Part shown: one piece after another, positions 9,021 through 17,420 of the stretch
How positions within the stretch are numbered: position 1 is the first letter of the stretch
Layout: each line of letters opens with the position of its first letter
NCBI GenBank assembly: GCA_034669965.1
Contig: JAXMOK010000001.1
Span: 372,001 to 436,000 of the forward strand
Direction: 5' to 3'
Length of the DNA: 64,000 nt
DNA from: HXMU1420-13 sp034669965
GTDB taxonomy: Bacteria; Bacteroidota; Rhodothermia; Balneolales; Balneolaceae
The notes under the pieces: generated by a model
What the model saw: the letters and a program-made list of their open reading frames with translations, nothing else
The model's database searches: none
What the model was told of the DNA's origin: nothing
Position numbers and translations under genes: made by a program

Positions 9021-10841
9021 TTAAACTACCTGCAAGTCGTTATTGCTTTCATTTACTAAACCATCAGCTATAAACGTGAATGTAAAATCGGTAAGCTCAC
9101 CGGATTCTATCTTCAACTGCCCCTCTAACTCCTCCACCATTACATCTACTAAACTAACACCGAACGACGTCTGACTTTGTTCTTTGTAATCTTTGGGCAA
9201 CGGATTTTGATCGTTAATAATACTGATCGACACTCTCTTCGACTCATTTAACAACTTTACAATAAGCGTGCCTTCCGATTGGCCTTTAAAGCCATGTTTG
9301 AAAGCATTGGTAACCAATTCGCTAATAATTAGCCCACATTTAATTGCTTTTTCCAGAGGAATACTAAATGAGTCCATTTCATATTTCACTTTCACTTCAC
9401 AGTCTTCGAAAGAAAAAGTATCGTTTATTACTTCTACTAAATCTTTGGTATAGGCATCCATTTGGATGTTTTCCATATCCATCGATTTATAGAGTTTTTC
9501 GTGGATTTTAGCGATAGAAATGATGCGGGTTTGGCATTCACTTAAAATATTTTCTACATCGGTGCGATCAGTTCTTTTTTGTAACTCTAGGATATTAGAA
9601 ACTAGGGTGAGATTATTTTTAACGCGATGATGTATTTCTTGAAGTAATATTTCCTTTTGATCGTGTGACTTTTGCAATTCATCAAATAGCTGCTTTTGCA
9701 CTTCAATATTAGAAAGAAGCCCTATTACTTGTAAGTCGCCGGTATTTCTGTTTTTAACTACTTTTCTATTAAGATGCATCCAAAGGTAAAAACCATCGGC
9801 ATGCAGCATTCTGAAGTCGATATTGCTCGTATAGTTTTCAATTTCTTGTTTTTTGCGAGCCTCATCTAACATAGTTTTCATTCGATTCATATCATCAGGG
9901 TGGAATAATGAACTCACAAACTCAATTCCCTTTTCAATCCACTCTTCCTGTTTATAACCCAATAAATCATACACTGCCGGACTTACATACTCTATCACAT
10001 TTTGTGTAGCGTTAAAATTGTACAAAATCTCTCCAGTGTTTTTAACAATTGTACTAAGCAGCTCTTCACTCTTTTCTAACCTTGCCGACCATTTTTTTAC
10101 CGATTCAAAAGTCCAATAGCTAAATGCGCCCGCCATTATTAAGATTAATAGCGCTAGTGTGATAATACTCCATTTAACCACATCGTTTACTAATCGCGCT
10201 ACTTCGTTCATGTGGTTCGAGAACTCTTCCTCAAGCAAAGTCATTTCTATATCAACGGAAGTAACTAAACTAGGATAACTGATAAGATCATCTGATGCTA
10301 AAAGCCCTTGATCAATTTTTTCTTTCACTTCATAGCCAAGCGCATCAAACTCAACCATTTTTTCATCGGCCCTTGTCCATATATCTATAGCCTCTTTTAC
10401 TTGAGGCAACCATCCAAAATAATCGAATATAAAAATCAGGTCATTTACATCAGCGGGATGATTTTTCCCCTGTTCAAAACCTTTTCGAACTACTTCATAA
10501 TCAGTATTCTCACTTAACAATTCTTCACGGGCAATTCTGTCTCCTTTGTTAATAAGTAACTGTTGCTGAAAAGCTCGAAAGTAGCGCTCGTCTTTGCTTT
10601 CTAAATATGCGAGAAGATCTACAGCTGCCGATTTTTGAGCTTTTGCGTAATAGCCTTCACCGGCAACATAGGCACGCATTCCGTTCGAAACTTTCGTTAA
10701 AAGAATTACACTGGCAGATAATATAATTCCTCCCATTAAGCATATACCAAGAATGGTATATATGTGCTTTCTAAAACGTATTTTTAACCTCTCTGTGGTA
10801 TCGCCCATACTTACTAAATCTCCTTCGAGCATATTAGTCAT
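9021..10841 (-). CDS. Membrane sensor histidine kinase (HisKA_2) with periplasmic sensor domain
   Basis: The 606-residue protein has two membrane helices (about 27-49 and 223-243) around a ~170-residue periplasmic domain that starts GMRAYVAGEGYYAKAQK. It continues with a PAS_3 domain (about 255-385), HisKA_2 segment LLQEIHHRVKNNL (His404/405) and an HATPase_c domain with SELVTNAF. The usual G1 box is altered to NDQNPLP, a variant I associate with this subfamily, so activity is likely but not certain. The periplasmic domain resembles that of the degenerate kinase at 52692. No partner regulator is adjacent. It lies downstream of ettA on the same strand, with a nested inverted repeat between. 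Confidence 0.8.
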   Translation of the reverse strand: MTNMLEGDLVSMGDTTERLKIRFRKHIYTILGICLMGGIILSASVILLTKVSNGMRAYVAGEGYYAKAQKSAAVDLLAYLESKDERYFRAFQQQLLINKGDRIAREELLSENTDYEVVRKGFEQGKNHPADVNDLIFIFDYFGWLPQVKEAIDIWTRADEKMVEFDALGYEVKEKIDQGLLASDDLISYPSLVTSVDIEMTLLEEEFSNHMNEVARLVNDVVKWSIITLALLILIMAGAFSYWTFESVKKWSARLEKSEELLSTIVKNTGEILYNFNATQNVIEYVSPAVYDLLGYKQEEWIEKGIEFVSSLFHPDDMNRMKTMLDEARKKQEIENYTSNIDFRMLHADGFYLWMHLNRKVVKNRNTGDLQVIGLLSNIEVQKQLFDELQKSHDQKEILLQEIHHRVKNNLTLVSNILELQKRTDRTDVENILSECQTRIISIAKIHEKLYKSMDMENIQMDAYTKDLVEVINDTFSFEDCEVKVKYEMDSFSIPLEKAIKCGLIISELVTNAFKHGFKGQSEGTLIVKLLNESKRVSISIINDQNPLPKDYKEQSQTSFGVSLVDVMVEELEGQLKIESGELTDFTFTFIADGLVNESNNDLQVV

Positions 10842-10842
10842 A

Positions 10843-10914
10843 ATAGCAGAAAGTACAAAACGATATATTAGAGGATCTTAATATTAACTAACATCCTCTG
10901 TCCAAATCTGCTAT
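10843..10914. other. Nested inverted repeats between ettA and the sensor kinase
   Basis: An outer pair ATAGCAGA (10843-10850) / TCTGCTAT (10907-10914) encloses an inner pair AGAGGAT (10870-10876) / ATCCTCT (10893-10899). The outer right arm overlaps the ettA stop codon. There is no T-run, so this may be a weak ettA terminator, a leader structure of the kinase mRNA, or chance. Confidence 0.4.
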
Positions 10915-12581
10915 CTAGTCAACTTCTTATAATGGATCCGATGTGGTTGATCGTCGGTGATGCCTAAGCGCTGCTTTCTGTTCTCTTCATATTCTTGGTA
11001 ATTCCCTTCGAACCAATAAACCTGGCTATCGCCCTCGAAAGCCAGAATATGCGTAGCTACTCGATCGAGGAACCATCTATCGTGAGAAATAACTACAGCA
11101 CAACCCGCAAAACTTAATAATGCTTCTTCCAATGCTCGGAGTGTGTTTACATCCAAATCGTTGGTAGGCTCATCCAACAGCAACACGTTGGCACCTTCTT
11201 TCAACATTTTTGCTAAATGCACACGATTCCGTTCTCCCCCGGATATTTGCCCGGTTTTCTTTTGTTGATCGGAACCACTGAAATTAAATCGAGATACATA
11301 CGCTCGGGAATTCACCTCTCGATTACCAAGTTGCAGGATATCATGCCCACCTGAAATTTCTTCCCAAATCGTTTTTGACGGATCCAAAGGTCGCTTTTGA
11401 TCAATGTAGCCAAGTTCAACCGTTTCACCGACTTCCATTTCACCGGAATCTGGTGTTTCTTCTCCGATAATCATCTTAAACAAGGTTGTTTTACCCGCAC
11501 CATTTGGTCCGATCACCCCAACAATACCACCCGGTGGCAGATCGAAGTTCATATCTTCAACTAATAAACGATCTTCAAAGCCTTTAGAAATATGATTGGC
11601 GTTGATCACTTTGGTTCCTAATCGCGGACCTGCAGGAATAAAAATCTGCATTTCTTCGTTTCGTTTCTCCTGCTCTTGGGAAAGCAACTCTTCGTAGGCG
11701 TTAATCCTTGCTTTACTTTTCGCACGGCGACCTTTAGGATTCTGGCGAATCCATTCTAATTCCTGTTGTAGGGTTTTTTGTCGATTCGACTCCTGCTTTT
11801 CTTCCTGCTTTAGTCGATCTGATTTCTGCTCTAACCACGACGTATAATTTCCTTTGAAAGGAATTCCCTCTCCACGATCCAGTTCCAAAATCCATCCCGC
11901 CACATTATCCAAAAAGTAGCGATCGTGAGTTACCGCAATTACGGTTCCCTCGTATCGGGCTAGGTGTTGCTCTAACCAACCCACCGATTCTGCATCCAAA
12001 TGGTTGGTAGGCTCATCAAGTAAGAGCACATCCGGTTTTTTCAACAATAAACGACACAAAGCCACTCGGCGAGCTTCCCCACCCGAAAGTACACTCACGC
12101 TTGTATCGCCCGGAGGACAACGTAAGGCATCCATCGCCTGATCAAGTTTACTATCCAAATCCCAAGCATCCAGATGATCGATTTTTTCTTGAAGTTTTGC
12201 TTGTTTTGCGATCAAGGCATCGAAGTCGGCGTCAGGATCAGCAAAGGCTTCGTTAATTCCTTCGTATTCTTTGATCAAATCAACCGTTTCCTGCACCCCT
12301 TCTTGTACAATTTCCTTAACCGTTTTTTCAGGATCAAGCGCTGGTTCTTGGGATAAATATCCAAAAGTGATGCCTTTTTGCACACTGATATCGCCCAGAT
12401 AATCTTTGTCCTCACCGGCAATAATTCGCAGCAAGGTAGATTTACCTGCACCGTTTAAACCGAGAACCCCAATTTTAGCGCCATAGAAAAATGACAGGTA
12501 AATATCTTTTAGGACTGTTTTGTTGGGTTTGTGAACTTTGCTCACCCCAACCATGGAAAAAATGATTTTCTGATCGCTCAA
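10911..12581 (-). CDS. ettA: Energy-dependent translational throttle protein EttA (ABC-F)
   Basis: The 556-residue protein has two ABC ATPase domains on one chain and no membrane part. It shows Walker A GLNGAGKST (41-49), signature LSGGEARRVALCRLL, Walker B LLLDEPTNHLDAES, then a basic linker (NPKGRRAKSKARINAYEEL), a second Walker A GPNGAGKTT, signature ISGGERNRVHLAKML and LLLDEPTNDLDV. The linker sequence and overall length match EttA rather than Uup. EttA binds the ribosomal E site and responds to the ATP/ADP ratio. The start codon is TTG at 12581: the family N-terminus (a residue block ending in IIFSM) is encoded upstream of the first ATG at 12554, so TTG fits better. A second ABC-F (Uup type) is encoded 2.2 kb away. 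Confidence 0.92.
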   Translation of the reverse strand: MSDQKIIFSMVGVSKVHKPNKTVLKDIYLSFFYGAKIGVLGLNGAGKSTLLRIIAGEDKDYLGDISVQKGITFGYLSQEPALDPEKTVKEIVQEGVQETVDLIKEYEGINEAFADPDADFDALIAKQAKLQEKIDHLDAWDLDSKLDQAMDALRCPPGDTSVSVLSGGEARRVALCRLLLKKPDVLLLDEPTNHLDAESVGWLEQHLARYEGTVIAVTHDRYFLDNVAGWILELDRGEGIPFKGNYTSWLEQKSDRLKQEEKQESNRQKTLQQELEWIRQNPKGRRAKSKARINAYEELLSQEQEKRNEEMQIFIPAGPRLGTKVINANHISKGFEDRLLVEDMNFDLPPGGIVGVIGPNGAGKTTLFKMIIGEETPDSGEMEVGETVELGYIDQKRPLDPSKTIWEEISGGHDILQLGNREVNSRAYVSRFNFSGSDQQKKTGQISGGERNRVHLAKMLKEGANVLLLDEPTNDLDVNTLRALEEALLSFAGCAVVISHDRWFLDRVATHILAFEGDSQVYWFEGNYQEYEENRKQRLGITDDQPHRIHYKKLTR

Positions 12582-12683
12582 GGTATCGTGACTTTTGTGA
12601 TGATTTAAATCTCAGAAATGTTACTTCAACTAATCTGATGGCACAAAGGTAAGGAGTGATCGGCTGTTTTCAATGGATGAATT

Positions 12684-13091
12684 CTAGGAATTCGATTTCG
12701 ATGTGGACTTTGCTTTCATAGCTGCCCAAAACAAACCGATCAATCCGAGCATTAAATTCACAATTACGAACCAAACAGGCTCTAAGCTCACATCTAAATA
12801 GAGATTTAAACCCGCAACAATTGTGAGCAAAACACCAACTATCCCAGCTCCTATTTTAGCGTCTATCTTTAACCATTTTGCTCCAAATCGAGTTAGAATA
12901 AATGCGGTTGTTGGGATCAATAGAAGTTGTGAAAGAATAACTAGAACGGAGTTGGTGTTTTCTTTTTCAAAATAGAAGAAAAGAACAATGCCCATCGTGA
13001 GCATAGCTAATGCCATATAAGTAATAATAATGTACAAAGCGTATTTAAGAATCTGCATGTTGTGCTGAGTTATTGAATATTGTCTACTCAT
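12684..13091 (-). CDS. Small four-helix membrane protein, unknown function
   Basis: The 135-residue protein is almost wholly four hydrophobic segments (starting near residues 16, 46, 80 and 107) with a short basic Ser/Lys tail (KAKSTSKSNS). I recognise no family motif. It begins 44 bp after the stop of a membrane-anchored LuxR-type regulator on the same strand, so the two are probably co-transcribed, with the membrane protein second. It could serve as a membrane partner for the regulator, but this rests on position only. Confidence 0.6.
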   Translation of the reverse strand: MSRQYSITQHNMQILKYALYIIITYMALAMLTMGIVLFFYFEKENTNSVLVILSQLLLIPTTAFILTRFGAKWLKIDAKIGAGIVGVLLTIVAGLNLYLDVSLEPVWFVIVNLMLGLIGLFWAAMKAKSTSKSNS

Positions 13092-13135
13092 TGTAGTCGT
13101 TTATTCAAAAAACTGGGCTGTACTTTCGGACATAT

Positions 13136-13564
13136 TTAATCAATCAATGCTGATTCTCTGGCAATATGCACCGCTTCGGTTCTTCGTTTGGCGTTTAGCT
13201 TCACAAAAATATTTGATACGTGTTTCTTAACTGCACTTTCTGATATGAATAAACTCTCGCCAATTTGCTTATTGGTGAGTCCTTGTGAAATCCCGTTTAA
13301 GACCTGCTGTTCTTTAAAGGTTAGAATGCAGCCTCTAGCTTGCTCTACCTTAGCTTTCAATTCTTTCCCTGTAATTTTTTGGTATCCTTTTCTAATTAGA
13401 AAGATAAGAGCTGCAAAAACAGCTAGAACAAGTGCCCATTCAAACAGTATCGAACTGATTTGAATACTCCAGCGAATCAAAGTGACTATTACAACTGCTG
13501 ATAGTAAAGCTAGGCTAACTTTCACCCATTTATTATTGATTAATCCTTTCCACCATTTTTTCAT
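13136..13564 (-). CDS. Membrane-anchored LuxR-type transcriptional regulator
   Basis: The 142-residue protein has two N-terminal membrane helices (about 14-35 and 40-58) and a C-terminal LuxR/GerE helix-turn-helix (about 78-140). Hallmarks are LTFKEQQVLNGISQGLTNKQI, ESAVKKHVSNIFVKLNAKRR and TEAVHIARE. It lacks a receiver domain, so it is not a classical response regulator; a signal from the membrane presumably controls it. The gene starts beside the 418-bp tandem repeat block and is followed by a four-helix membrane protein in the same direction. Confidence 0.8.
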   Translation of the reverse strand: MKKWWKGLINNKWVKVSLALLSAVVIVTLIRWSIQISSILFEWALVLAVFAALIFLIRKGYQKITGKELKAKVEQARGCILTFKEQQVLNGISQGLTNKQIGESLFISESAVKKHVSNIFVKLNAKRRTEAVHIARESALID

Positions 13565-13754
13565 GCTTCGTAGTTCGATTAACTTCCATGCATGTTGCGT
13601 CTTAGTTTGCTCAAATTGAGAAGCTCTAGTTCCAGATACAAAGTAAACCCAGCTTGCATTATTGAAGCTTTATCGAAAAAGGAATTTGAACCAGTTGTTC
13701 ATTGAGGCATACCGAACAAGTTTTTTGGTACGAGGGAAACTGTTCGATGGTCAC

Positions 13755-14700
13755 AGTTCGGTTGTTCTTCACCACCCCGACCAACATTCGTTGGCCACCC
13801 CTCCACCGAAGGGGAATTTATTACTTCGTAATTCGTACATCGTAACTCGCATATTCGTAATTCGTTTGTTTTACACCCCTCGCCATCCGCCGGTTGGCGA
13901 AAGGCACTCCCCTCAAGGGGAGACTTATAAAACCTAACCACTAAACATGAAACGCGCCTCTAGATTTCTCTCTCAATGAATCGCAGATGCTTTTCAGACA
14001 GAAATCAATTCATGAAATCAACCATGTATCAAAGTCTTCTCTCCTGTGGCAGAGGAGAAACAAAAAGGGGGCAGTAATTCGTACATCGAAATTCTTAAAT
14101 CATCGATCGTCCTTCGTTTTTATTCAAAGTTCGAGTGTTCGATGTTCAAAGTTCAACTGTTCAATTGATCAAAGTTCGGCTGTTCTTCACCACCCCGACC
14201 AACATTCGTTGGCCACCCCTCCACCGGAGGGGAATTTGTTAATTCGTAAATCGTACATCGTACCTCGCATATTCGTACTTCGTTTGTTTTACACCCCTCG
14301 CCATCCGCCGGTTGGCGGAAGGCACTCCCCTCAAGGGGAGACTTATAAAACCTAACCACTAAACATGAAACGCGCCTCTAGATTTCTCTCTCAATGAATC
14401 GCAGATGCTTTTCAGACAGAAATCAATTCATGAAATCAACCATGTATCAAAGTCTTCTCTCCTGTGGCAGAGGAGAAACAAAAAGGGGGCAGTAATTCGT
14501 ACATCGAAATTCTTAAATCATCGATCGACCTTCGTTTTTATTCAAAGTTCGAGTGTTCGATGTTCAAAGTTCAACTGTTCAATTGATCAAAGTTCGGCTC
14601 TTCTTCACCACCCCGACCAACATTCGTTGGCCACCCCTCCACCGGAGGGGAATTTGTTAATTCGTAAATCGTACATCGTACCTCGCATATTCGTAATTCG
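13755..14700. repeat. 418-bp tandem repeat, 2.2 copies (locus A), filling a 1.2-kb intergenic gap
   Basis: The gap 13565-14765 holds no convincing gene. It holds two full units (13765-14182 and 14183-14600) and a partial third (14601-about 14700), each exactly 418 bp apart and nearly identical. Each unit carries small hairpins, for example CCGCC-ggtt-GGCGG and CTCCCCT-ca-AGGGGAG, and runs of a TTCG/TTCAA-rich pattern such as ATTCGTAATTCGTACATCG. Open frames inside code for low-complexity peptides (PLEGSAFRQPADGEG type) and are probably not genes. The same family recurs at 40.3-40.7 kb (same strand) and 51.3-52.3 kb (opposite strand). Confidence 0.9.
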
Positions 14701-14765
14701 AATGTTCGTTGTTCCTTTCTTCCCCGTATATTCATTGCTCATCAAGATTCTGAATTCATTCCTCC

Positions 14766-16658
14766 ATGACGTACCTCTCGGTAGAAAATCTATCTAAAAA
14801 ATTTGGTTTAAAAACGCTGTTCGAAGGCATCACTTTTGGCATTTCGAAAGGCGATAAAACCGCTTTAATCGCCCAAAATGGAACCGGGAAGTCAACTTTA
14901 TTGCGCATTCTTGCGGGTGAAGAGGAACCGGATAATGGTGAAGTGATGGTTCGGAATGGTATCCGTGTTAGTTTACTTGAACAGGAGCCCAAGCTCGACA
15001 ACGCGCTCACCATCAACGAGTTTATCACCCACGGAGATAACGAAATGGTGAGGATCGTTCGGAATTATGAGCAAGCCGTGGAAGCTCAGGCCGAAAATTA
15101 TTCTGAGGCTACTCAAAAAGCCTTCGATAAAGCTTTAGCGCAGATGGATGCCAACAACGCCTGGGATTACGAGCAGCGGCTGCAACAGATTTTGGGTCAC
15201 TTAAATATTCACGATCTCGATCAATCCATAAGCTCACTTTCGGGTGGACAGCGAAAGCGAGTCGCTTTAGCATTTGCTCTGCTCGATGATCCCGATTTGT
15301 TGATTCTGGATGAGCCTACCAACCACCTTGATGTGGAAATGATCGAATGGCTGGAGCAATATCTGAGTAAAAGCACCATGACGCTCCTGATGGTAACTCA
15401 CGATCGCTATTTCCTTGATCGGGTGTGTAATCATATTTTCGAAATTGAAGATGGCGAGTTGTATCACCACAAAGGAAATTACGAGCTGTTTCTGCAGAAT
15501 AAAGAAGAGCGGGAAGCGGTGTACGCCACGGAAGTTGCCAAGGCGGGCAAACTTGCTAAGAGAGAATTAGAGTGGATGCGTCGACAGCCGAAAGCGCGTA
15601 CCACAAAATCGAAATCCCGTATCGATGCTTTTTACGAAACCGAAAAGAAAGCGAACTCTGGTAAAGTAAAGAAAGAGATCAAGCTGGAAGTAGGCGTTTC
15701 TCGAATGGGCGGACAGATTCTAGAACTTAAGAATATTTCTAAAAGCTATGGCGATTTAACCATTCTTGATTCCTTTAATTACAATTTCAACAAAGGCGAA
15801 AAGATTGGAATTATTGGCAAAAACGGAGTTGGAAAAAGTACCTTTCTAAAAATTATTATGGGGGAAGAATCGGCCGATTCGGGTGAAGTCCTTGCCGGAC
15901 AAACCATGATTTTTGGTCATTACAAACAAACGGGGCACAAATTTAAAGAGAGTTCACGAGTAATTGATGTAATCAAAGAAGTGGCGGAAGTCATCCAACT
16001 TGCCAACGGCGATACCATCTCGGTTTCTCAGTTTTTGGAGCATTTCATGTTCGATTCCAACATGCAATACACACCGGTGGCTAAACTTAGTGGTGGTGAA
16101 AAACGTCGACTTGGTTTGATGATGGTGCTTATCAAAAACCCGAACTTTTTAATCCTTGATGAGCCTACCAACGATCTCGATATCATCACCCTAGAGAAAC
16201 TGGAATCATTTTTGGCAGATTTTGGCGGTTGTTTGATTATCGTTTCCCATGATCGGTATTTCATGGATAATCTGGTGGAACATTACTTTGTATTCGAAGG
16301 TGATGGCGTGATTAACGATTTCAACGGCACCTACGGGGAATACAAATCGCTTAAGGCGATGGAAGAAAAAGAAGTCGAGGAGCAGAAATCGGCGACTGTA
16401 AAAAAAGGAAAGAAACCAACCACTCCAAAAAGTTCTCCGAAAGCACAAAAACTAAGCTTCAATGAGCGAAAAGAATACAATAAACTGGAAACTGAGATTG
16501 CAAAGCTTGAGGATAAAAAAACCAAGCTTCAGGCCGAAATGAATTCCGGAATTACAGATTACGAAAAACTCCAAGAGCTCTCGAACGCATTCGCTGAAGT
16601 GAAAGAACAAATCGAAGAGAAGGAAATGCGTTGGTTGGAATTAGCTGATCGCGCTTAA
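14766..16658 (+). CDS. uup: ABC-F ATPase, Uup type
   Basis: The 630-residue protein has two ABC ATPase domains without membrane helices: Walker A AQNGTGKST (about 37-45), signature LSGGQRKRVALAFAL, Walker B LLILDEPTNHLDVE; then GKNGVGKST, LSGGEKRRLGLMMVL, FLILDEPTNDLDI. A basic linker (RRQPKARTTKSKSRIDAF) lies between. A C-terminal extension of about 90 residues (KLSFNERKEYNKLETEIAKLE...) is the coiled-coil DNA/ribosome-binding tail typical of Uup. The family acts on ribosomes or branched DNA; Uup loss raises precise transposon excision in E. coli. The stop codon overlaps that of the opposing YgjP-type gene. Confidence 0.88.
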   Translation: MTYLSVENLSKKFGLKTLFEGITFGISKGDKTALIAQNGTGKSTLLRILAGEEEPDNGEVMVRNGIRVSLLEQEPKLDNALTINEFITHGDNEMVRIVRNYEQAVEAQAENYSEATQKAFDKALAQMDANNAWDYEQRLQQILGHLNIHDLDQSISSLSGGQRKRVALAFALLDDPDLLILDEPTNHLDVEMIEWLEQYLSKSTMTLLMVTHDRYFLDRVCNHIFEIEDGELYHHKGNYELFLQNKEEREAVYATEVAKAGKLAKRELEWMRRQPKARTTKSKSRIDAFYETEKKANSGKVKKEIKLEVGVSRMGGQILELKNISKSYGDLTILDSFNYNFNKGEKIGIIGKNGVGKSTFLKIIMGEESADSGEVLAGQTMIFGHYKQTGHKFKESSRVIDVIKEVAEVIQLANGDTISVSQFLEHFMFDSNMQYTPVAKLSGGEKRRLGLMMVLIKNPNFLILDEPTNDLDIITLEKLESFLADFGGCLIIVSHDRYFMDNLVEHYFVFEGDGVINDFNGTYGEYKSLKAMEEKEVEEQKSATVKKGKKPTTPKSSPKAQKLSFNERKEYNKLETEIAKLEDKKTKLQAEMNSGITDYEKLQELSNAFAEVKEQIEEKEMRWLELADRA

Positions 16659-17368
16659 CACACTTTGCCATCGAGTGCTTTTTCCAATGCTCGATGATTG
16701 GGCAAAAACTTATCCATCAACGCATAGAATCTTTTGTTGTGCAAACGCTCAAGTAAGTGCACCATTTCGTGGACAACCACCAACTCGATTACTTCAGGTT
16801 TCTCTTTGGCAAGATGCAAGTTTATCCAAACCCGTTGGTCGTTTACGTTACACGTTCCCCATCGTGTTTTCATTTTTTTGATGCCGAATTCATTCACCTT
16901 CACTCCCATCACCGGCTCCCATTTTTTGATCATCTCTCCCACTAGTTTTTTCAGCTCTTTTCGATAAAACTCTTCAACCACTTTTTCTCTTTTTTTCTGA
17001 TCATAATTCTCTTTTATCCTAAGAAAAAATTGATCATTATGTAAATATGCTAATATGTTTTTATTTGAATAATCAATCTTTAAAGGTTTTTTAACCCCGA
17101 ATACTCGAATCAACTCGCCATCAACATAATTGTGCTCGATCTTTTTTTCGATCTTTTTCGCGAGATGATTCCGAATCCAAGTCGCCCTTGAATTCACAAA
17201 ATCTTCAATCATTCTTGGAGAGGTTTTCAATGGCGCAGACACCCGAATCTTGCCCGTTGAACGCGACACCTTCAGGTACATATTCTTGATCGGTTTGAAA
17301 GACACTTCAACCTGAAAATCTTCGATCATAGTTTGAATGGTTCTTGCCTTTGGCTTTCTGAAAAACAT
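16655..17368 (-). CDS. YgjP/M48-like zinc metallopeptidase-fold protein (DUF45)
   Basis: The 237-residue protein fits the YgjP family in length and layout. The N-terminal half is basic and beta-rich (KNMYLKVSRSTGKIRVSAPL). The C-terminal half carries KMKTRWGTCN, the zinc motif VVHEMVHLLERLHNKRF (HExxH) and a downstream NHRALEKALDG segment. The family fold resembles minigluzincin proteases; substrates are not established. The stop codon overlaps the stop of uup tail-to-tail (16655-16658), leaving no intergenic space. The next minus-strand gene upstream has its own promoter region to the right of a terminator. Confidence 0.8.
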   Translation of the reverse strand: MFFRKPKARTIQTMIEDFQVEVSFKPIKNMYLKVSRSTGKIRVSAPLKTSPRMIEDFVNSRATWIRNHLAKKIEKKIEHNYVDGELIRVFGVKKPLKIDYSNKNILAYLHNDQFFLRIKENYDQKKREKVVEEFYRKELKKLVGEMIKKWEPVMGVKVNEFGIKKMKTRWGTCNVNDQRVWINLHLAKEKPEVIELVVVHEMVHLLERLHNKRFYALMDKFLPNHRALEKALDGKVC

Positions 17369-17370
17369 AT

Positions 17371-17407
17371 AAAAAAACCTGCTTCCCCAGTTTATTGAAG
17401 AAGCAGG
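17371..17407 (-). terminator. Intrinsic terminator of the sortilin-like gene
   Basis: The stem CCTGCTTC (17378-17385) / GAAGCAGG (17400-17407), read on the minus strand, is followed by seven T (A-run 17371-17377). It lies 14 bp past the stop at 17421. Confidence 0.85.
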
Positions 17408-17420
17408 CTGAGTAGATTAA

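Noticed and set aside
13755..14700. CRISPR array
   Set aside because: The units are 418 bp with no short regular repeats and spacers, and no cas genes are present.
13662..14797. Open frames of 68-130 codons in the 418-bp repeats (both strands)
   Set aside because: They repeat with the DNA unit, encode low-complexity peptides (PLEGSAFRQPADGEG type), lack ribosome sites and occur on both strands of a hairpin-rich repeat. They look like shadows of a non-coding repeat.
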